From NCBI RefSeq assembly GCF_018991925.1, contig NW_024751942.1, positions 40,001-104,000 of the forward strand: a stretch of 64,000 nucleotides of DNA. Direction: 5' to 3'. Shown here piece by piece: positions 1 to 11,530 of the stretch (position 1 is its first letter; each line of letters opens with the position of its first letter). Origin of the DNA: Homarus americanus (lineage: Eukaryota > Arthropoda > Malacostraca > Decapoda > Nephropidae). The notes under the pieces were generated by a model. The model saw only the letters and a list, made by a program, of their open reading frames with translations. It was not told where the DNA came from and ran no database searches. Made by a program: the position numbers and the translations under genes.

Positions 1-499
1 ATATCACGGCAGTTTGTTGGAACGGTAATTTCATGTCTGTGAGGTGATTTGTTGCCATAGTGGTTTGTTAACATAGTGCTTTAACAGCCTCTGGGGTGGT
101 GGTGCCTGTGGGAAGAGCACTGTTTCACCATAACCAGTTGCACCGTTAACACAATGCGTAAATACAAGCGTAAACAAACCAACAGAGAGAGAAACATCAA
201 AACGCTGATATTAAGGGAATTAAAAAAAAAGTTGCTATAGTCACTTGTTAAACCAAACAGACAAACAGAAATAACAGTAACCGTCAAAACAAGTCATTAA
301 GGAAGGCAGACATACAACCAGACAGACACCACTAGCAGATATCAACACCTTGCATAAGACGCCATCACAACAAGCCATTTAAGAGAGGCGTAATGGTGCG
401 TATATGCGTTAACGGGACCCTATACGCACACAACCTTCCCACAACACATCTCTTAGTATGTGTCCAGCCATCCGCCCCTTCATCACTACCACCCGGAAG

Positions 500-500
<1 letters not shown>
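1..500. other. Unique spacer, no gene seen
   Basis: AT-leaning non-repetitive DNA. Open frames are short and show no recognisable domain. I see no gene, RNA or repeat here. Confidence 0.5.
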
Positions 501-550
<50 letters not shown>

Positions 551-580
551 TATCTATCTATCTATCTATCATGTCATCCA
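501..580. repeat. Compound microsatellite (TG)n then (TATC)n
   Basis: About 49 bp of pure TG is followed directly by about 31 bp of TATC. Degenerate TATC/TATT-rich sequence continues to about 745. Confidence 0.95.
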
Positions 581-750
581 TTTATCATGTTGGTGTATTT
601 CTCACTCATTATCTATCGTTCTATCCATTTCTCTCTATCTATCCGTTTAATCCATCTATGTTAATTTCTCTTTCCCTATCTATCGTTCTATGTATTTCTC
701 TGTATAATTATCCTTCTATCAAACACTCATCTCTATCTTGTTCTTTGTAT

Positions 751-793
751 TAGGGTTAGGTTAGGGTAGGGTAGGGTAAGGTAGGGTAGGGTA
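751..793. repeat. GGGTTA/GGGTA tract, left part
   Basis: TTAGG-like units pass into GGGTA units. The same tract resumes at about 1474-1513, on the far side of the LINE fragment. The simple repeat therefore looks as if it was split by the LINE insertion. Confidence 0.8.
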
Positions 794-1473
794 CATAAGA
801 ACATAAGAATATAAGGAGTCTGCAACAGGCCGGTTGGTCTGTGCATGGCAGCTCCTGTCGAGAGTTACTACCACTCTCTATCATCCATGAATCTATCTAG
901 CCTCCTTTTGAAACTTTCCAGAGTTCCCGCACTTACTACAAAGTTGCTAAGCTTGTTCCACTCGTCCACCACCCTATTTGTGAACCAGTTTCTTCCTATC
1001 TCCCTCCTAAACCTAAACTTATCCAACTGGAATCCGTTGCTCCGAGTCCTATCCTGCTCGGATATTATAAGAACTTTATCTATATCCCCTTTATTGATTC
1101 CTTTCACCCACTTAAATACTTCTATCATATCTCCCCGCACTCTTCGTCTTTCTAGGGAATGCAAGTTTAGTTTCTTTAACCTATCCTGATATGGAAGGTT
1201 TCTAAGTCCCGGAATCATTTTTGTCACTCTTCGCTGTCTCGACTCTAGTGAATTTATATCCATTCTATAATAGGGGCACCAGAACTGAACCGCATAATCG
1301 AGGTGCGGCCTGACTAGCGCAAGATATAGTTGCAATAAAACCTCTGCACTCTTGTTACTTACACTTCTAGATATAAAACCCAATACTCTGTTTGCCTTAT
1401 TTCGAACATTAACGCACTGTTTTCTAGGCCGTAGGTCCGGGCTTACAAGTACCCCTAAGTCTCTTTCACAAGG
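793..1473 (-). mobile_element. 5'-truncated CR1-like LINE (3' end)
   Basis: This element lies on the minus strand. It holds the C-terminal part of a reverse transcriptase frame (868-1473), a short 3' UTR, and a terminus reading ATTCTTATGTTCTTATG on the minus strand. Short 8-bp direct repeats of the ATTCTRTG type at the 3' end are a known hallmark of CR1 elements, which supports the assignment. GGGTA repeats lie immediately beyond both ends, consistent with insertion into a simple repeat, so the target duplication cannot be delimited. The 5' truncation is typical of target-primed reverse transcription. CR1 is my best assignment; another clade of the Jockey superfamily remains possible. Confidence 0.85.
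868..1473 (-). pseudogene. LINE reverse transcriptase C-terminal fragment
   Basis: The frame is open for about 200 codons from the truncation point to the stop at 868; its first Met (1383) is internal and probably not a true start. In order it shows a segment with DLGVLVSPDL and NKANRVLGF, the thumb signature LVRPHLDYAVQFW, RRVTKMIPGLRNLPYQDRL, RGDMIEVFKWVKG, and the end-segment motifs WFTNRVVDEWN and SFKRRLDRF. These motifs typify the region after the polymerase palm in CR1-type elements. The palm with the catalytic YADD/FADD box and the endonuclease are missing, so the fragment cannot be active. There is no internal stop or frameshift, which suggests a fairly young copy. Confidence 0.88.
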
Positions 1474-1513
1474 GTAGGGTATAGTAGGCTGGTTTAGGGT
1501 AGGGTAGGGTAGC
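1474..1513. repeat. GGGTA tract, right part
   Basis: GGGTA units with a short interruption. This is the continuation of the tract at 751-793 beyond the LINE. Confidence 0.75.
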
Positions 1514-1524
1514 CTCTCCCCAGC

Positions 1525-1660
1525 TTATTTCACCTGATGATTAAACACACTTATCCTAATCTAATCTAGCCTAACCTAACCTAACCTACAGGTAGTGTTA
1601 AGGTGCTTAATTATAACCAGGTGAAACAAACTGGGATGTCTAATCTTCATGTGGTCCTTT
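1525..1660. mobile_element. Fold-back repeat with CCTAA core, copy A
   Basis: The left arm (1525-1550) contains CACCTGATGATTAAACAC. The inverted right arm (1597-1630) reads, on the minus strand, TTTCACCTGG then ATTAAGCACCTTAAC. A second inverted module follows at 1634-1656 (GATGTCTAATCTTCATGTGG). The core at 1552-1590 is CCTAA-type repeats. The same modules recur at 5.9, 11.5 and 40.7 kb. The structure suggests a non-autonomous fold-back element; no transposase is present. Confidence 0.65.
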
Positions 1661-2380
1661 ATTTTAATGTTGGCATAAAACTCAAGAATTTTTTTTCTTC
1701 TGATTACGTAAGTCTTTCCTTTATCATCATTCTCTTCTACCCTTTCTTCCTCCCCTCTTACTTCTTCCCCCTCTCATCATCACCCACTTACCTCCCAATT
1801 CTTCTTTTTTTCCCCTTTCCTCCCCCTTACTCAACCGGGATCTCGTATTTCCCCCTCCCCCACCTCACCTCCCCACCAGGACACACTCTCAGGGGCAGTA
1901 TGGAGTGCGCCTGAACTTAATGCGTATGCAAGATTTAGTGCGCCGCAGTTCAAGGTCACCGGTGACGCACGGCCAGCAACCGCTACCCCCCCTAGCTTGT
2001 TGTATCACGGAAGCACAGCTGGTTGGTGGGGGAGGGAGAAGGAGGGGAGGGGAGGGAGGAAGGAAGGACAGATGAGAGAGGTGAGGAGGAAGGAAGGACA
2101 GGGGGGATAGGAGAGGAGAGGGGGGAAGGAGAAAGGTGGGGAAAAAAGAAGGAAGAACAGAGGAAGGAGAGAGAGTAAACGCAGAAAAAGTAGAGAAGAA
2201 AATAGGTTGGGGTGATGGAAAGGAGAAGGGAGAGGAAGGGAGAGAGAGTAATGGGAAGATGGAAAAGGAGAATAATGTGGGAAAGAGAAAGGTTATAATA
2301 TTATGTTATGTTAATTTAGGTTAGGCTAAGATGATCTGGAATGGGGGTGGTGTTAAGGTCTTAGTGGGAGGAAGGGCAGA
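1661..2380. other. Pyrimidine-rich then purine-rich tracts, no gene
   Basis: The plus strand is pyrimidine-rich at about 1700-1880 and strongly purine-rich (GGGAGG/GAAGGA) at about 2025-2290. About 130 bp between them is unique. The frames across it are low-complexity and unsupported. Confidence 0.6.
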
Positions 2381-2630
2381 GGGGAGATAAGAGCATGGAA
2401 GGGGAAATAAGAGCATGGAAGGGAAGATAAGAGCATGGAAGGGGAGATGAGAGCATGGAAGGGGAGATAAGAACATGGAAGGGGAGATAAGAGCATGGAA
2501 GGGGAGATTTAAGCATGGAAGGGGAGATAGAGCATGGAAGGGGAGATTTAAGCATGGAAGGGGAGATAAGAGCATGGAAGGGGAGATAAGAGCATGGAAG
2601 GGGAGATTTAAGCATGGAAGGGAAGATAGA
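2381..2630. repeat. 20-bp minisatellite (GAGCATGGAAGGGGAGATAA)
   Basis: About 12 tandem copies of a purine-rich 20-bp unit, with GATAA, GATTTAA and GATA variants at the unit end. Two overlapping minus-strand frames here are translations of the repeat. Confidence 0.95.
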
Positions 2631-3208
2631 AACAAAGTAAGGTGCTAAAAAAATGGAACAGAAACTCTATTTAATTTCAGTTATTTTACGGAATGGAAGT
2701 CATAAAATGGAAAAAAGAAATTTGAATAAAGGAAAGATAGAAAAGTAAATACATGGGAGAGGAATAGAAGTCATTATCACCATATCACCTAGTTTATATC
2801 ATTATCTTCACTATCACTTAACTACTATCAACTACAGTATAATTATCTCAATCACAGTGTCACCCAAACTACCTCCCGCCAAAACTATCGGGATATCATC
2901 CTCACTATCATCATTACCACCATCCTAATTGTCACCATTACCACCATCCTCACTGTCAGCGTTACCATCATCCTAATTGTCACCATCACCATCGCTTCAC
3001 TGCCACCAACATCCTCACTGTTATCACCAAAAAGACCATCTCCCTCACTGCCACCATCACTGTCACTGCCACCATCACTGTCACCATTTCCTGTGTGCTG
3101 TGTGACCTTGGGACTGAGCAGCACAGGAAGGCGTTAACTTCACCGCGATAAGTCAGTGTCAATACCCCACCTGATAATGGTTATCTCTCTCTCCTGTTAT
3201 CTTACACG
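2631..3208. other. Spacer with degenerate CAT/CAC-rich repeat
   Basis: AT-rich unique sequence, then about 2775-3110 with irregular ATTACCACCATCCT and CACTGCCACCATCACT units of about 18-24 bp. No coding support. Confidence 0.6.
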
Positions 3209-3612
3209 AGAGGTCATGTAGGAGAGGTCATGTGGGGGAGGCCATGTGGGAGAGGCCATGTGGGGGAGGTTGTGTGGGAGAGGACATGTGGGAGAGGCCA
3301 TGTGGGGGAGGCCATGTGGGAGGCCATGGGGGAGGTTGTGTGGGAGGCCATGCGGGGAGGTTGTGTGGGGAGAGGCCATGCGGGGGGAGATTGTGTGGGA
3401 GAGGCCATGTGGGGGAGGTTGTGTGGAAGAGGCCATGCGGGGGGAGGTTGTATGGGAGAGGCCATGTGGTAGAGATTATGTGAGAAGTCGTGAGGGGGGA
3501 GGTTATGTTACAGAGGCCATGTGGAGGAGTTTGTGAAAGAGGCCATGTGGGAGAGGTTGTTTAAGAGGCCATGTGGGAGAGAGGTTGTGTAAGAGGCCAT
3601 GTGGGAGAGATC
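3209..3612. repeat. 14-bp G-rich minisatellite
   Basis: Tandem units of the type GAGGCCATGTGGGG, alternating with GAGGTTGTGTGGGA, give a 14-bp period and a 28-bp dimer period. Overlapping frames in all phases are repeat translations. Confidence 0.93.
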
Positions 3613-4144
3613 TGCATGATGGAGAGGCCGTGTAATGTGTGGTCATTGTTCCATGTAGTGCGTGTAGGCTGAGGGCATATGGTGGTGATGGTAGTAGTGG
3701 TGGTTGTGTAAGGTTAGTGGTGGTGGTGGTGGTGGTGGTTGTGTAAGGTTGGTGATAGTGGTGGTGGTTGTGTAAGCTTGTTGTTGATGATGATAGTGGT
3801 GGTTGTGGTGGTTGTAGTGGTAGTAGTTGTGGTAGTGTAATAATGTTGTTGGTAGTAGTAGTTGTTTAAGTGTTGATGGTTAGGTTAGGTTAGGGTGTGA
3901 TGATGGTAGTGACATAGTAACGTGGGATTTAAACGGATTTAAACTTTATATTAAAAAAAAAAACGAATAAATTAGAATAAACATATATACCAACATAGAA
4001 ATCCACACAAACGCACGTACTTATTCTATCCAAAATATATCAAAATGAATCAAACAAAACAAAAGATTTTCACTACTGATTTGACTCGTTCTTAAAAACA
4101 GTTATACGGATATCCTTGACTTCGTTGTTGTTGATGTTTTTCTA

Positions 4145-4146
<2 letters not shown>
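3613..4146. other. GTGGTG-rich tract then AT-rich spacer
   Basis: 3670-3860 is rich in GGT/TAG trinucleotides, including (GTG)n near 3717-3745. 3900-4140 is AT-rich unique DNA. No gene seen. Confidence 0.6.

Positions 4147-4203
<57 letters not shown>
4147..4203. repeat. (TG)n microsatellite
   Basis: 57 bp of uninterrupted TG. Confidence 0.98.
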
Positions 4204-4205
<2 letters not shown>

Positions 4206-4408
4206 AAATATTTCTTGAGTGTCCTACGTCCTTCCTCCGTCTCCACGTTTCCGGAATGATAAGCGGGACAGTCGCTCTCCTTGGCGGACTCCGAAATGGC
4301 ACGTCAACGGAGACAGGACATGTGTTGTTGATACTCCTCCCGTGTTGTGTGATGGAGGGGGTACCGTACACGACAGTAAACAGGAAGACGGGCGATTCTG
4401 ATCTATGA

Positions 4409-4896
4409 CATAACGAGAGGTGCCAGGATGCCATAACGAGAGGTGCCAGGATGCCATAGCTAGAGGTGCCAGGCTGCCATAGCTAGAGGTGCCAGGCTGC
4501 CATAACTAGAGGTGCCAGGCTACCTTAACCAGAGGTGCCAGGCTGCCATAACTAGAGGTGCAACTGCCTTAACGAGAGGTGCCAGGCTGCCATAACTAGA
4601 GGTGTGCCAGGCTGCCATAGGCTGCCATAACTAGAGGTGCCAGGCTGCCAGGCTAGAGGTGCCAGGCTGCCATATGAGGGTGCCAGGCTACCATAATGAG
4701 AGGTGCCAGGCTGCCATAACGAGAGGTGCCAGGCTGCCATAACTAGAGGTGCCAGAGCTACCTTAATGAGAGGTGCCAGGCTGCCATAACAGAGGTGCCA
4801 GGCTGCCATAGCTAGAGGTGCCAGGCTGCCATAACTAGAGGTGCCAGGCTGCCATAACTAGAGGTGCCAGGCTGCCATAACTATATTGTTAGGCTG
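4409..4896. repeat. 23-bp minisatellite
   Basis: About 21 copies of a 23-bp unit with core GAGGTGCCAGGCTGCCATAA. Copies vary at the AACTA/AACGA/AGCTA junction and several carry small indels. Confidence 0.95.
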
Positions 4897-4941
4897 CCAT
4901 AAGTTACTCAGTATAACCTGAAAGCAATAGGCTGTCAAAGC

Positions 4942-4942
<1 letters not shown>

Positions 4943-4993
<51 letters not shown>

Positions 4994-5004
4994 CACACAC
5001 ACAC
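4943..5004. repeat. (AC)n microsatellite
   Basis: 62 bp of AC with one interruption at 4986-4988. Confidence 0.97.
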
Positions 5005-5900
5005 CTTCATTGACTCATTGGTATTCATTCCTCCTACAATTTTCAACCACCTTACTTGGAATAGCTGTCGTTACTGGGTTTGCTAACACCAAGTTCGAAT
5101 CCTAAATGAGGAGGATGTGAACGAGTGTTACCTGGTACAAGTCATAACTAGGATAAGGTTATCGGTGTGATCTTGAGCTGAAAAATCCTGACTGACATAA
5201 TTCTTGAAAAATAATCATTAATTTTTTACTAGCCATGAATAAATGGCTTTCTGGTAATCTTTCTCTGATCCTTTTGCATGTTTTCCTTACTCCTGAAATC
5301 ACACTCCGGCTCCCTGCTGGTTCCTGGGGGTGATATGGCCTTAGTATCTAAAGCCTCGTCCAAAATTCCACTAACTAACTAATTAATGTCTAACTAACTT
5401 TTGTCTTTAATGTATTTTCAGTTTGTAGTTATTACTTTTATTTTACATATCGTAAATTACTACTACTACTATTACCATTATCATTATTGCTATTACTACT
5501 ATTATTATTATTATTATTATTATCCTCATTATTACTATTATTATTATATTATTATTATCACCATCATCTTCATTATCATCATCATCATCTCCTGTTCTCC
5601 CCACCACCATCCCGAGTCAAGCCAAGCAGCAGTTTCCTATTGACGTAACTCTCACTTCCCGTCTTCTCCTCCTTCGTATCTGTCCCTCACTGTCTTCATC
5701 CCTTTCCTGGTGTCTCCGTTACTCTTGTTCGGGTGATGCTCAAGCCATTCAACACAGCCGCGCGACAAGGTATGGTGGTAACGATCTGAGTTTAGTGAAA
5801 TTATAGCCTAGGGAATAAGATGTTTTAACCAACCCCTGGAGTAGGCTGGCACTAAGATTGTTCCATAAGGCTGGGCACTAAGATTCGTTCATAAGTGTGG
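5005..5900. other. Spacer with ATT/ACT trinucleotide tract
   Basis: 5453-5585 is a trinucleotide-rich tract (TAC, TTA, ATC). A sequence at 5062-5102 weakly resembles a tRNA-derived SINE head (AGTTCGAATCC at 5092) but its boxes are wrongly spaced. The rest is unique with no coding support. Confidence 0.55.
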
Positions 5901-6000
5901 TTAGGTTAGATTATGTTAGGTTAGGTTAGATTAGCATAAGGGTGGTTAATCTTTAGGTGAAAATAAATTGAGATGGAGATTCTTCAAGTGACCCCTTTAG
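5898..6000. mobile_element. Fold-back repeat, copy B (partial)
   Basis: A TTAGG/TTAGA tract (5898-5935) is followed by two modules in the same orientation, GGTTAATCTTTAGGTGAAAA (5943) and GAGATTCTTCAAGTGACC (5976). This matches the right side of copies A and C. I cannot find a left arm, so the copy is partial. Confidence 0.5.
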
Positions 6001-6278
6001 AAATAAACATTTAGTGAACATACCATAACCTGTTGAGGAAGATATTTATTTACAGACATACTTGAAGGCTTTAGTTCAACACCACCTAAACAAGAAACTA
6101 ATAAACGTACTTTAAGAGAACCTCAGCTGTCAAAACACACATACACAGGAAGGAAAAGGAATCAAACTCGTCTCTCTTTTGTTCCTGGTATTGAAGACAA
6201 CAGCTGATCTGTCTCTCCTAACTCAAACCTTTCCCTCCTCTTATACTCTGTACCTCCTCATATATGTATTTGTGTATC
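6001..6278. other. Unique spacer
   Basis: No gene or repeat recognised before the large satellite. Confidence 0.5.
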
Positions 6279-8707
6279 TAACCTCCTTCATAAACCACAC
6301 ATGTCTACCTCCTTCATAAACCACACATGTCTACCTCCTTCATAAACCACACATGTCTAACATCCTTCTTAAACCACACATTTCTAACCTCCTTCATAAA
6401 CCACACATGTCTAACCTCCTTCATAAACCACACATGTCTAACCTCCTTCTTAAACCACACATGTCTAACCTCCTTCATAAACCACACATGTCTAACCTCC
6501 TTCATAAACCACACATGTCTAACCTCCTTCATAAACCACACATGTCTACCTCCTTCATAAACCACACATGTCTAACATCCTTCTTAAACCACACATTTCT
6601 AACCTCCTTCATAAACCACACATGTCTAACCTCCTTCATAAACCACACATGTCTAACCTCCTTCTTAAACCACACATGTCTAACCTCCTTCATAAACCAC
6701 ACATGTCTAACCTCCTTCATAAACCACACATGTCTAACCTCCTTCATAAACCACACATGTCTACCTCCTTCATAAACCACACATGTCTACCTCCTTCATA
6801 AACCACACATCTAACCTCCTTCATAAACCACACATGTCTACCTCCTTCATAAACCACATGTCTAACCTCCTTCATAAACCACACATGTCTAACCTCCTTC
6901 ATAAACCACACATGTCTACCTCCTTCATAAACCACACATGTCTAACCTCCTTCATAAACCACACATGTCTAACCTCCATCATAAACACGTCAACCTCTTC
7001 ATAAACCACACATCTAACCTCCATCATCCACACATTTAACCTCCTTCATAAACCACATGTCTACTCCATAAACCACACATGTCTAACCTCCTTCATAAAC
7101 CACACATGTCTACCTCCTTCATAAACACATGTCTAACCTCCTTCATAAACCACATGTCTCCCTCCATAAACCACACATGTCTAACCTCCATCATAAACCA
7201 CATGTCTAACCTCCTTCATAAACCACACATGTCTCTTCATAAACCACACATGTCACCTCCTTCATAAACCACATGTCTAACCTCCTTCATAAACCACACA
7301 TGTCTAACCTCCTTCATAAACCACACATGTCTCCACAAACCACACATGTCTAACCTCCATCATAAACCACACATGTCTAACCTCCTTCATAAACCACACA
7401 TGTCCCTCCAAACCACACGTCCTCCATCATAAACCACACATGTCTAACCTCCTTCATAAACCACACATGTCTAACCTCTTCATAAACCACACATGTCTAA
7501 CTCCTTCATAAACCACACATGTCTAACCTCCTTCACAAACCACACTTGTCTAACATACCATAAACCATGTCTACCTCCTTCATAAACCACACATGTCTAA
7601 CTCTTCATAACCACACATGTCTAACCTCCTATAACCACACATGTCTAACTCCTTCATAAACCACATGTCTACCTCCTTCATAAACCACACATAACCTCCT
7701 TCATAAACCACACATGTCTAACCTCCTTCATAAACCACACATGTAACCTCCTTTATATCACATGTCTCTCCTCCTTCATAAACACACATGTCTAACTCCC
7801 TATAAACCACACATGTCTAACCTCCATCATAAACCACACATGTCTAACCTCCTTCATAAACCACACATGTCTAACCTCCTTCATAAACCACACATGTCCT
7901 CTCCTTCAAACCACACATGTCTACCTCCTTCATAAACCACACATGTCTAACCTCCTTCATAAACCACACATGTCTAACCTCCTTCATAAACCACACAATG
8001 TCTCCCTCCATAAACCACACATGTCTAACCTCCATCATAAACCACACATCTAACCTCCTTCATAAACACAATGTCAACCTCCTTCATAACACACATGTCT
8101 AACCTCCATCATAAACCACACGTCTAACTTCCTTCATAAACCACATGTCTCATACAAACCACACATGTCTAACCTCATCATAAACCACACATGTCTACCT
8201 CCTTCATAAACCACACGTCTAACCTCCTTCATAAACCACACATGTCTAACCTCCATCATAAACCACATGTCTAACCTTCTTCAAACCACACATGTCTAAC
8301 CTCCTTCATAAACCACACATGTCTACCTCCTTCATAAACCACACATGTCTAACCTCCTTCATAAACCACACATGTCTACCTCCTTCATAAACCACACGTC
8401 TAACCTCCTTCATAAACCACACATGTCTAACCTCCATCATAAACCACACATGTTTACCTCCTTCATAAACCACACATGTCTAACCTCCTTCATAAACCAC
8501 ACATGTCTAACCTCCATCATAAACCACACATGTCTACCTCCTTCATAAACCACACGTCTAACCTCCTTCATAAACCACACATGTCTAACCTCCATCATAA
8601 ACCACACATGTCTAACCTCCTTCATAAACCACACATGTCTAACCTCCATCATAAACCACACATGTCTACCTCCTTCATAAACCACACATGTCTACCTCCT
8701 AACATGT
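6279..8707. repeat. 26/27-bp satellite array (2.4 kb) with 215-bp higher-order repeat
   Basis: About 90 copies of a unit with core CCTCCTTCATAAACCACACA, followed by TGTCTAA (27 bp) or TGTCTA (26 bp). Near the left edge an eight-unit block of 215 bp (one 26-mer and seven 27-mers) is duplicated: unit variants at 6353-6567 recur in order at 6568-6782. Copies from about 6960 to 8300 carry many small deletions, while both edges are clean. Frames on both strands translate as 9-residue peptide repeats and are not genes. Confidence 0.97.
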
Positions 8708-9017
8708 AAGGACCTTAACACACTCAGGTCGACCAAAACCTCACGTTGACCTCTCACAACCCCGCCAGGTGAGGCCTGCCACTAAATAGGGCACAGTGTC
8801 ACTCCCGTCCATCGGTAAGTGTGTCGCTCGTGTCAAGTGGGTCGTCCCTTTGTAACTTTCTATGTAAAACAAAAAAGAACAAGAACACAAAGAATAAAGG
8901 TTTACACAAGTTCACTGTTCTACGTTAGGTTCTGTTTGGTTAATATTGTTTAGGACGGAACTTAGTACGGAAGGACAGGAGGGATGATAAGAGATATTGA
9001 TTATGTTTAATATACTG
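8708..9017. other. Unique spacer between two satellites
   Basis: About 300 bp of non-repetitive DNA. A GTAAGT (8814) and an AATAAA (8891) occur but no exon can be built around them. Confidence 0.5.
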
Positions 9018-9823
9018 TACTGTACCTCCCTGTATAACTACGGTGGACTGTACCTCCCTGTATAACTACGGTGGACTGTACCTCCCTATATAACTACGGT
9101 GGACTGTACCTCCCTATATAACTACGGTGGACTGTACCTCCCTGTATAACTACGGTGGACTGTACCTCCCTGTATAACTACGGTGTGTACTGTACCTCCC
9201 TGTATAACTACGGTGGACTGTACCTCTGTGGTGACTGTACCTCCCTGTATAACTACGGTGGACTGTACTTCCTGTATAACTACGGTGGACTGTACGGTGG
9301 ACTGTACCTCCCTGTACGGTGGAACTGTATACGGTGGACTGCACCTCCCTGTATAACTACGGTGGACTGTACCTTCCTGTAACTACGGTGTACTGTACCT
9401 CCTGTATAACTACGTGGTGTACTGTACCTCCTGTATAACTACGGTGGACTGTACTGTACCTCCCTGTATAACTACGGTGGACTGTACCTCCCTATATAAC
9501 TACGGTGGACTGTACCTCCCTATATAACTACGGTGGACTGTACCTCCCTGTATAACTACGGTGGACTGTACCTCCCTGTATAACTACGGTGGACTGTACC
9601 TCCCTGTATAACTACGGTGGACTGTACCTCCCTGTATAACTACGGTGAACTGTACCTCCCTGTATAACTACGGTGGACTGTACCTTCCTGTATAACTACG
9701 GTGTACTGTACCTTCGTGTATAACTACGGTGTACTGTACCTCCCTGTATAACTACGGTGTACTGTACCTCCCTGTATAACTACGGTGTACTGTACCTCCC
9801 TGTATAACTACGGTGGACTGTAC
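9018..9823. repeat. 28-bp satellite array
   Basis: About 28 copies of a unit with cores CTGTACCTCCCTGTATAAC and TACGGTGGA. Variants include TATATAAC for TGTATAAC and GTGTACTG for GTGGACTG. The stretch at about 9225-9450 is scrambled by indels, while both edges are regular. Confidence 0.96.
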
Positions 9824-10950
9824 AGACGATACACTTCAACACTAACAGACACCTGGGTTACTTTTACTGGTTATAAAGTGACGTTGCATCTGCATTACTT
9901 ATTTTACTGACGATTCATCTCCCTTACTTATAAGAGTGACGTTGCATGTCCTGGTGCGTCTGGTGTGTTTATAAGAACAGAGTCAACACAACTAACCTAC
10001 CGACCAGGTACCGCCCACTGTCTGGTCTCCTTAGCAACTGTTACTACAAGAAGACGTTGATTGGTACTTGGCATTATTAAGGACCTGCCACGGCTTGCCA
10101 TAAACAGATGAACTATACCGACAATTCTCCCCCACACACTCCTCCTCCTGTCACTATATGTAACTTGCCGACTTAACCCATGACCCTTCAGGCACTTACG
10201 TCCTTAATGCACGAGTCACGAAGGCAAGCATGCTTCCCTGTTGGGCGCTGTAAACGCTTTTGCACTTCGCCATGCACAGGATGCAAAGGAGTGCCCAGTA
10301 AACTAGCACCCTCGCCGGGCAAATATGAAAAAAATAATCTGAAGACGTTGACTGACTGATGCCTGCTTATAGAAAAGTCGCCGCCACATCAACACCTTAA
10401 CAGTTTTTTTCCAAGTTTTCAATATGATTTTTTTCTCAAGTGAATAAACGAAAAAAGAAAACATTGAAAAGAGGAAAATAATTGATAGGTCAATTAGACA
10501 ACCATCATCACTAAATGAAATACTGAAACAAGATAGGCGTCATCCCAGTACGCGTTAAACCTATTAGTAAAACACTATACCACATTTAATAAACATAAAC
10601 TAGTAACAAGCAACGCGGTTTAGTTACGGGTTTGAAATCGAACATTTTCAAAGTTCCATTCCAGGGCAAAAACGTTTCTAATAGCTCCTCTCCTATCACA
10701 AACGTTTCCACCACCTTCCATCTATTCAAGAACTTTCCCAATGCCTGGTATCTCGAGGTATTTGATCATCTTGGATGAAGACCAAATGTCACAAGCAAAA
10801 TACTCGCCCCCTTCCCTCCCTCACCCTTTACGCTGTCCAAACAAACCTTCAAATGTCACAGACGCCCACTCCACGCCGCCTCCGGAGGTCAGACTGCTCG
10901 AAGGACACCGGCCACTGATACATCCGGACTCCGAAATGTCACGGGGGGTG
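9824..10950. other. Unique region, no gene recognised
   Basis: About 1.1 kb of non-repetitive DNA. The longest frame (10741-10953, plus, 70 codons) is proline-rich with no domain I recognise. I see no conserved exon, RNA or transposon here. Confidence 0.5.
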
Positions 10951-11235
10951 TAAGAGAAGGAGGGGTGAGGAGTGAGGAGGCAGGAGGAGGAGGAATGAGG
11001 ACAGGAGTAGTGATGAAGGAGTGAGGACAGGAGTAGTAATGGAAGAAGAGTGAGAGGGATGGAGGTAGAGGGAGGAGTGAAGGAGAGAAATAGTGATGGA
11101 GGAGTGAAGGAAAGTTAAATATAAAGGACGGGGGATGAGGAAGGAGTAGTGAGAAGGAAGAAGAAACAGGGAGAAGTAGGAGGGAAGGAGGGAGGGAGGA
11201 AATATACTAAGAGACGTGAAGGACTGAGAAACGGT
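10951..11235. repeat. Polypurine tract (GGA/AGG-rich)
   Basis: The plus strand is almost all purine, with GAGGAG and AGGAGTAGTGATGGA-like units. Minus-strand frames are Ser/Leu/Pro low complexity. Confidence 0.8.
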
Positions 11236-11530
11236 CACAAGGACACCTGAAGGAGATGAGATGCCTCAGGGGTCACGCCATTCTGCCTCCCCCCCACCCT
11301 ACCCCTGCCCCCACCAGTCTGCAGCTGCCGGATACGCTACAGTACCCCCATGAAGAAAACGGGATGTTGTGTTTAGTTGTGAAGAAAAAGACTGAGGAAA
11401 AGATGAGTGTCTGGTGTACCGAGGGGTTTGTTTTATGCTGGTGGTACAGAATGCATAGCGGGTGATATCTGACCTACTGTACGTGCCTTGTGTGGTGTTC
11501 CTTTATAGTTACTGTAAGAATAGGAGAAAC

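Noticed and set aside
5041..5340. tRNA-like SINE head with AGTTCGAATCC at 5092 and an A-box-like TAGCTGTCG at 5062
   Set aside because: The boxes start only about 30 nt apart and no cloverleaf can be drawn. It could be a damaged SINE, but the evidence is too weak to list.
6314..6780. Peptide-repeat ORFs of the MKEVRHVWF type on the minus strand and HKPHMSNLL on the plus strand
   Set aside because: Frames are open on both strands because the 27-bp unit is a multiple of three and has no stop in those frames. They are broken wherever 26-bp units occur.
8708..9017. Possible first exon ending at GTAAGT (8814), and a polyadenylation word at 8891
   Set aside because: Isolated splice-like and AATAAA words are expected by chance. 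No open frame or acceptor pairs with them.
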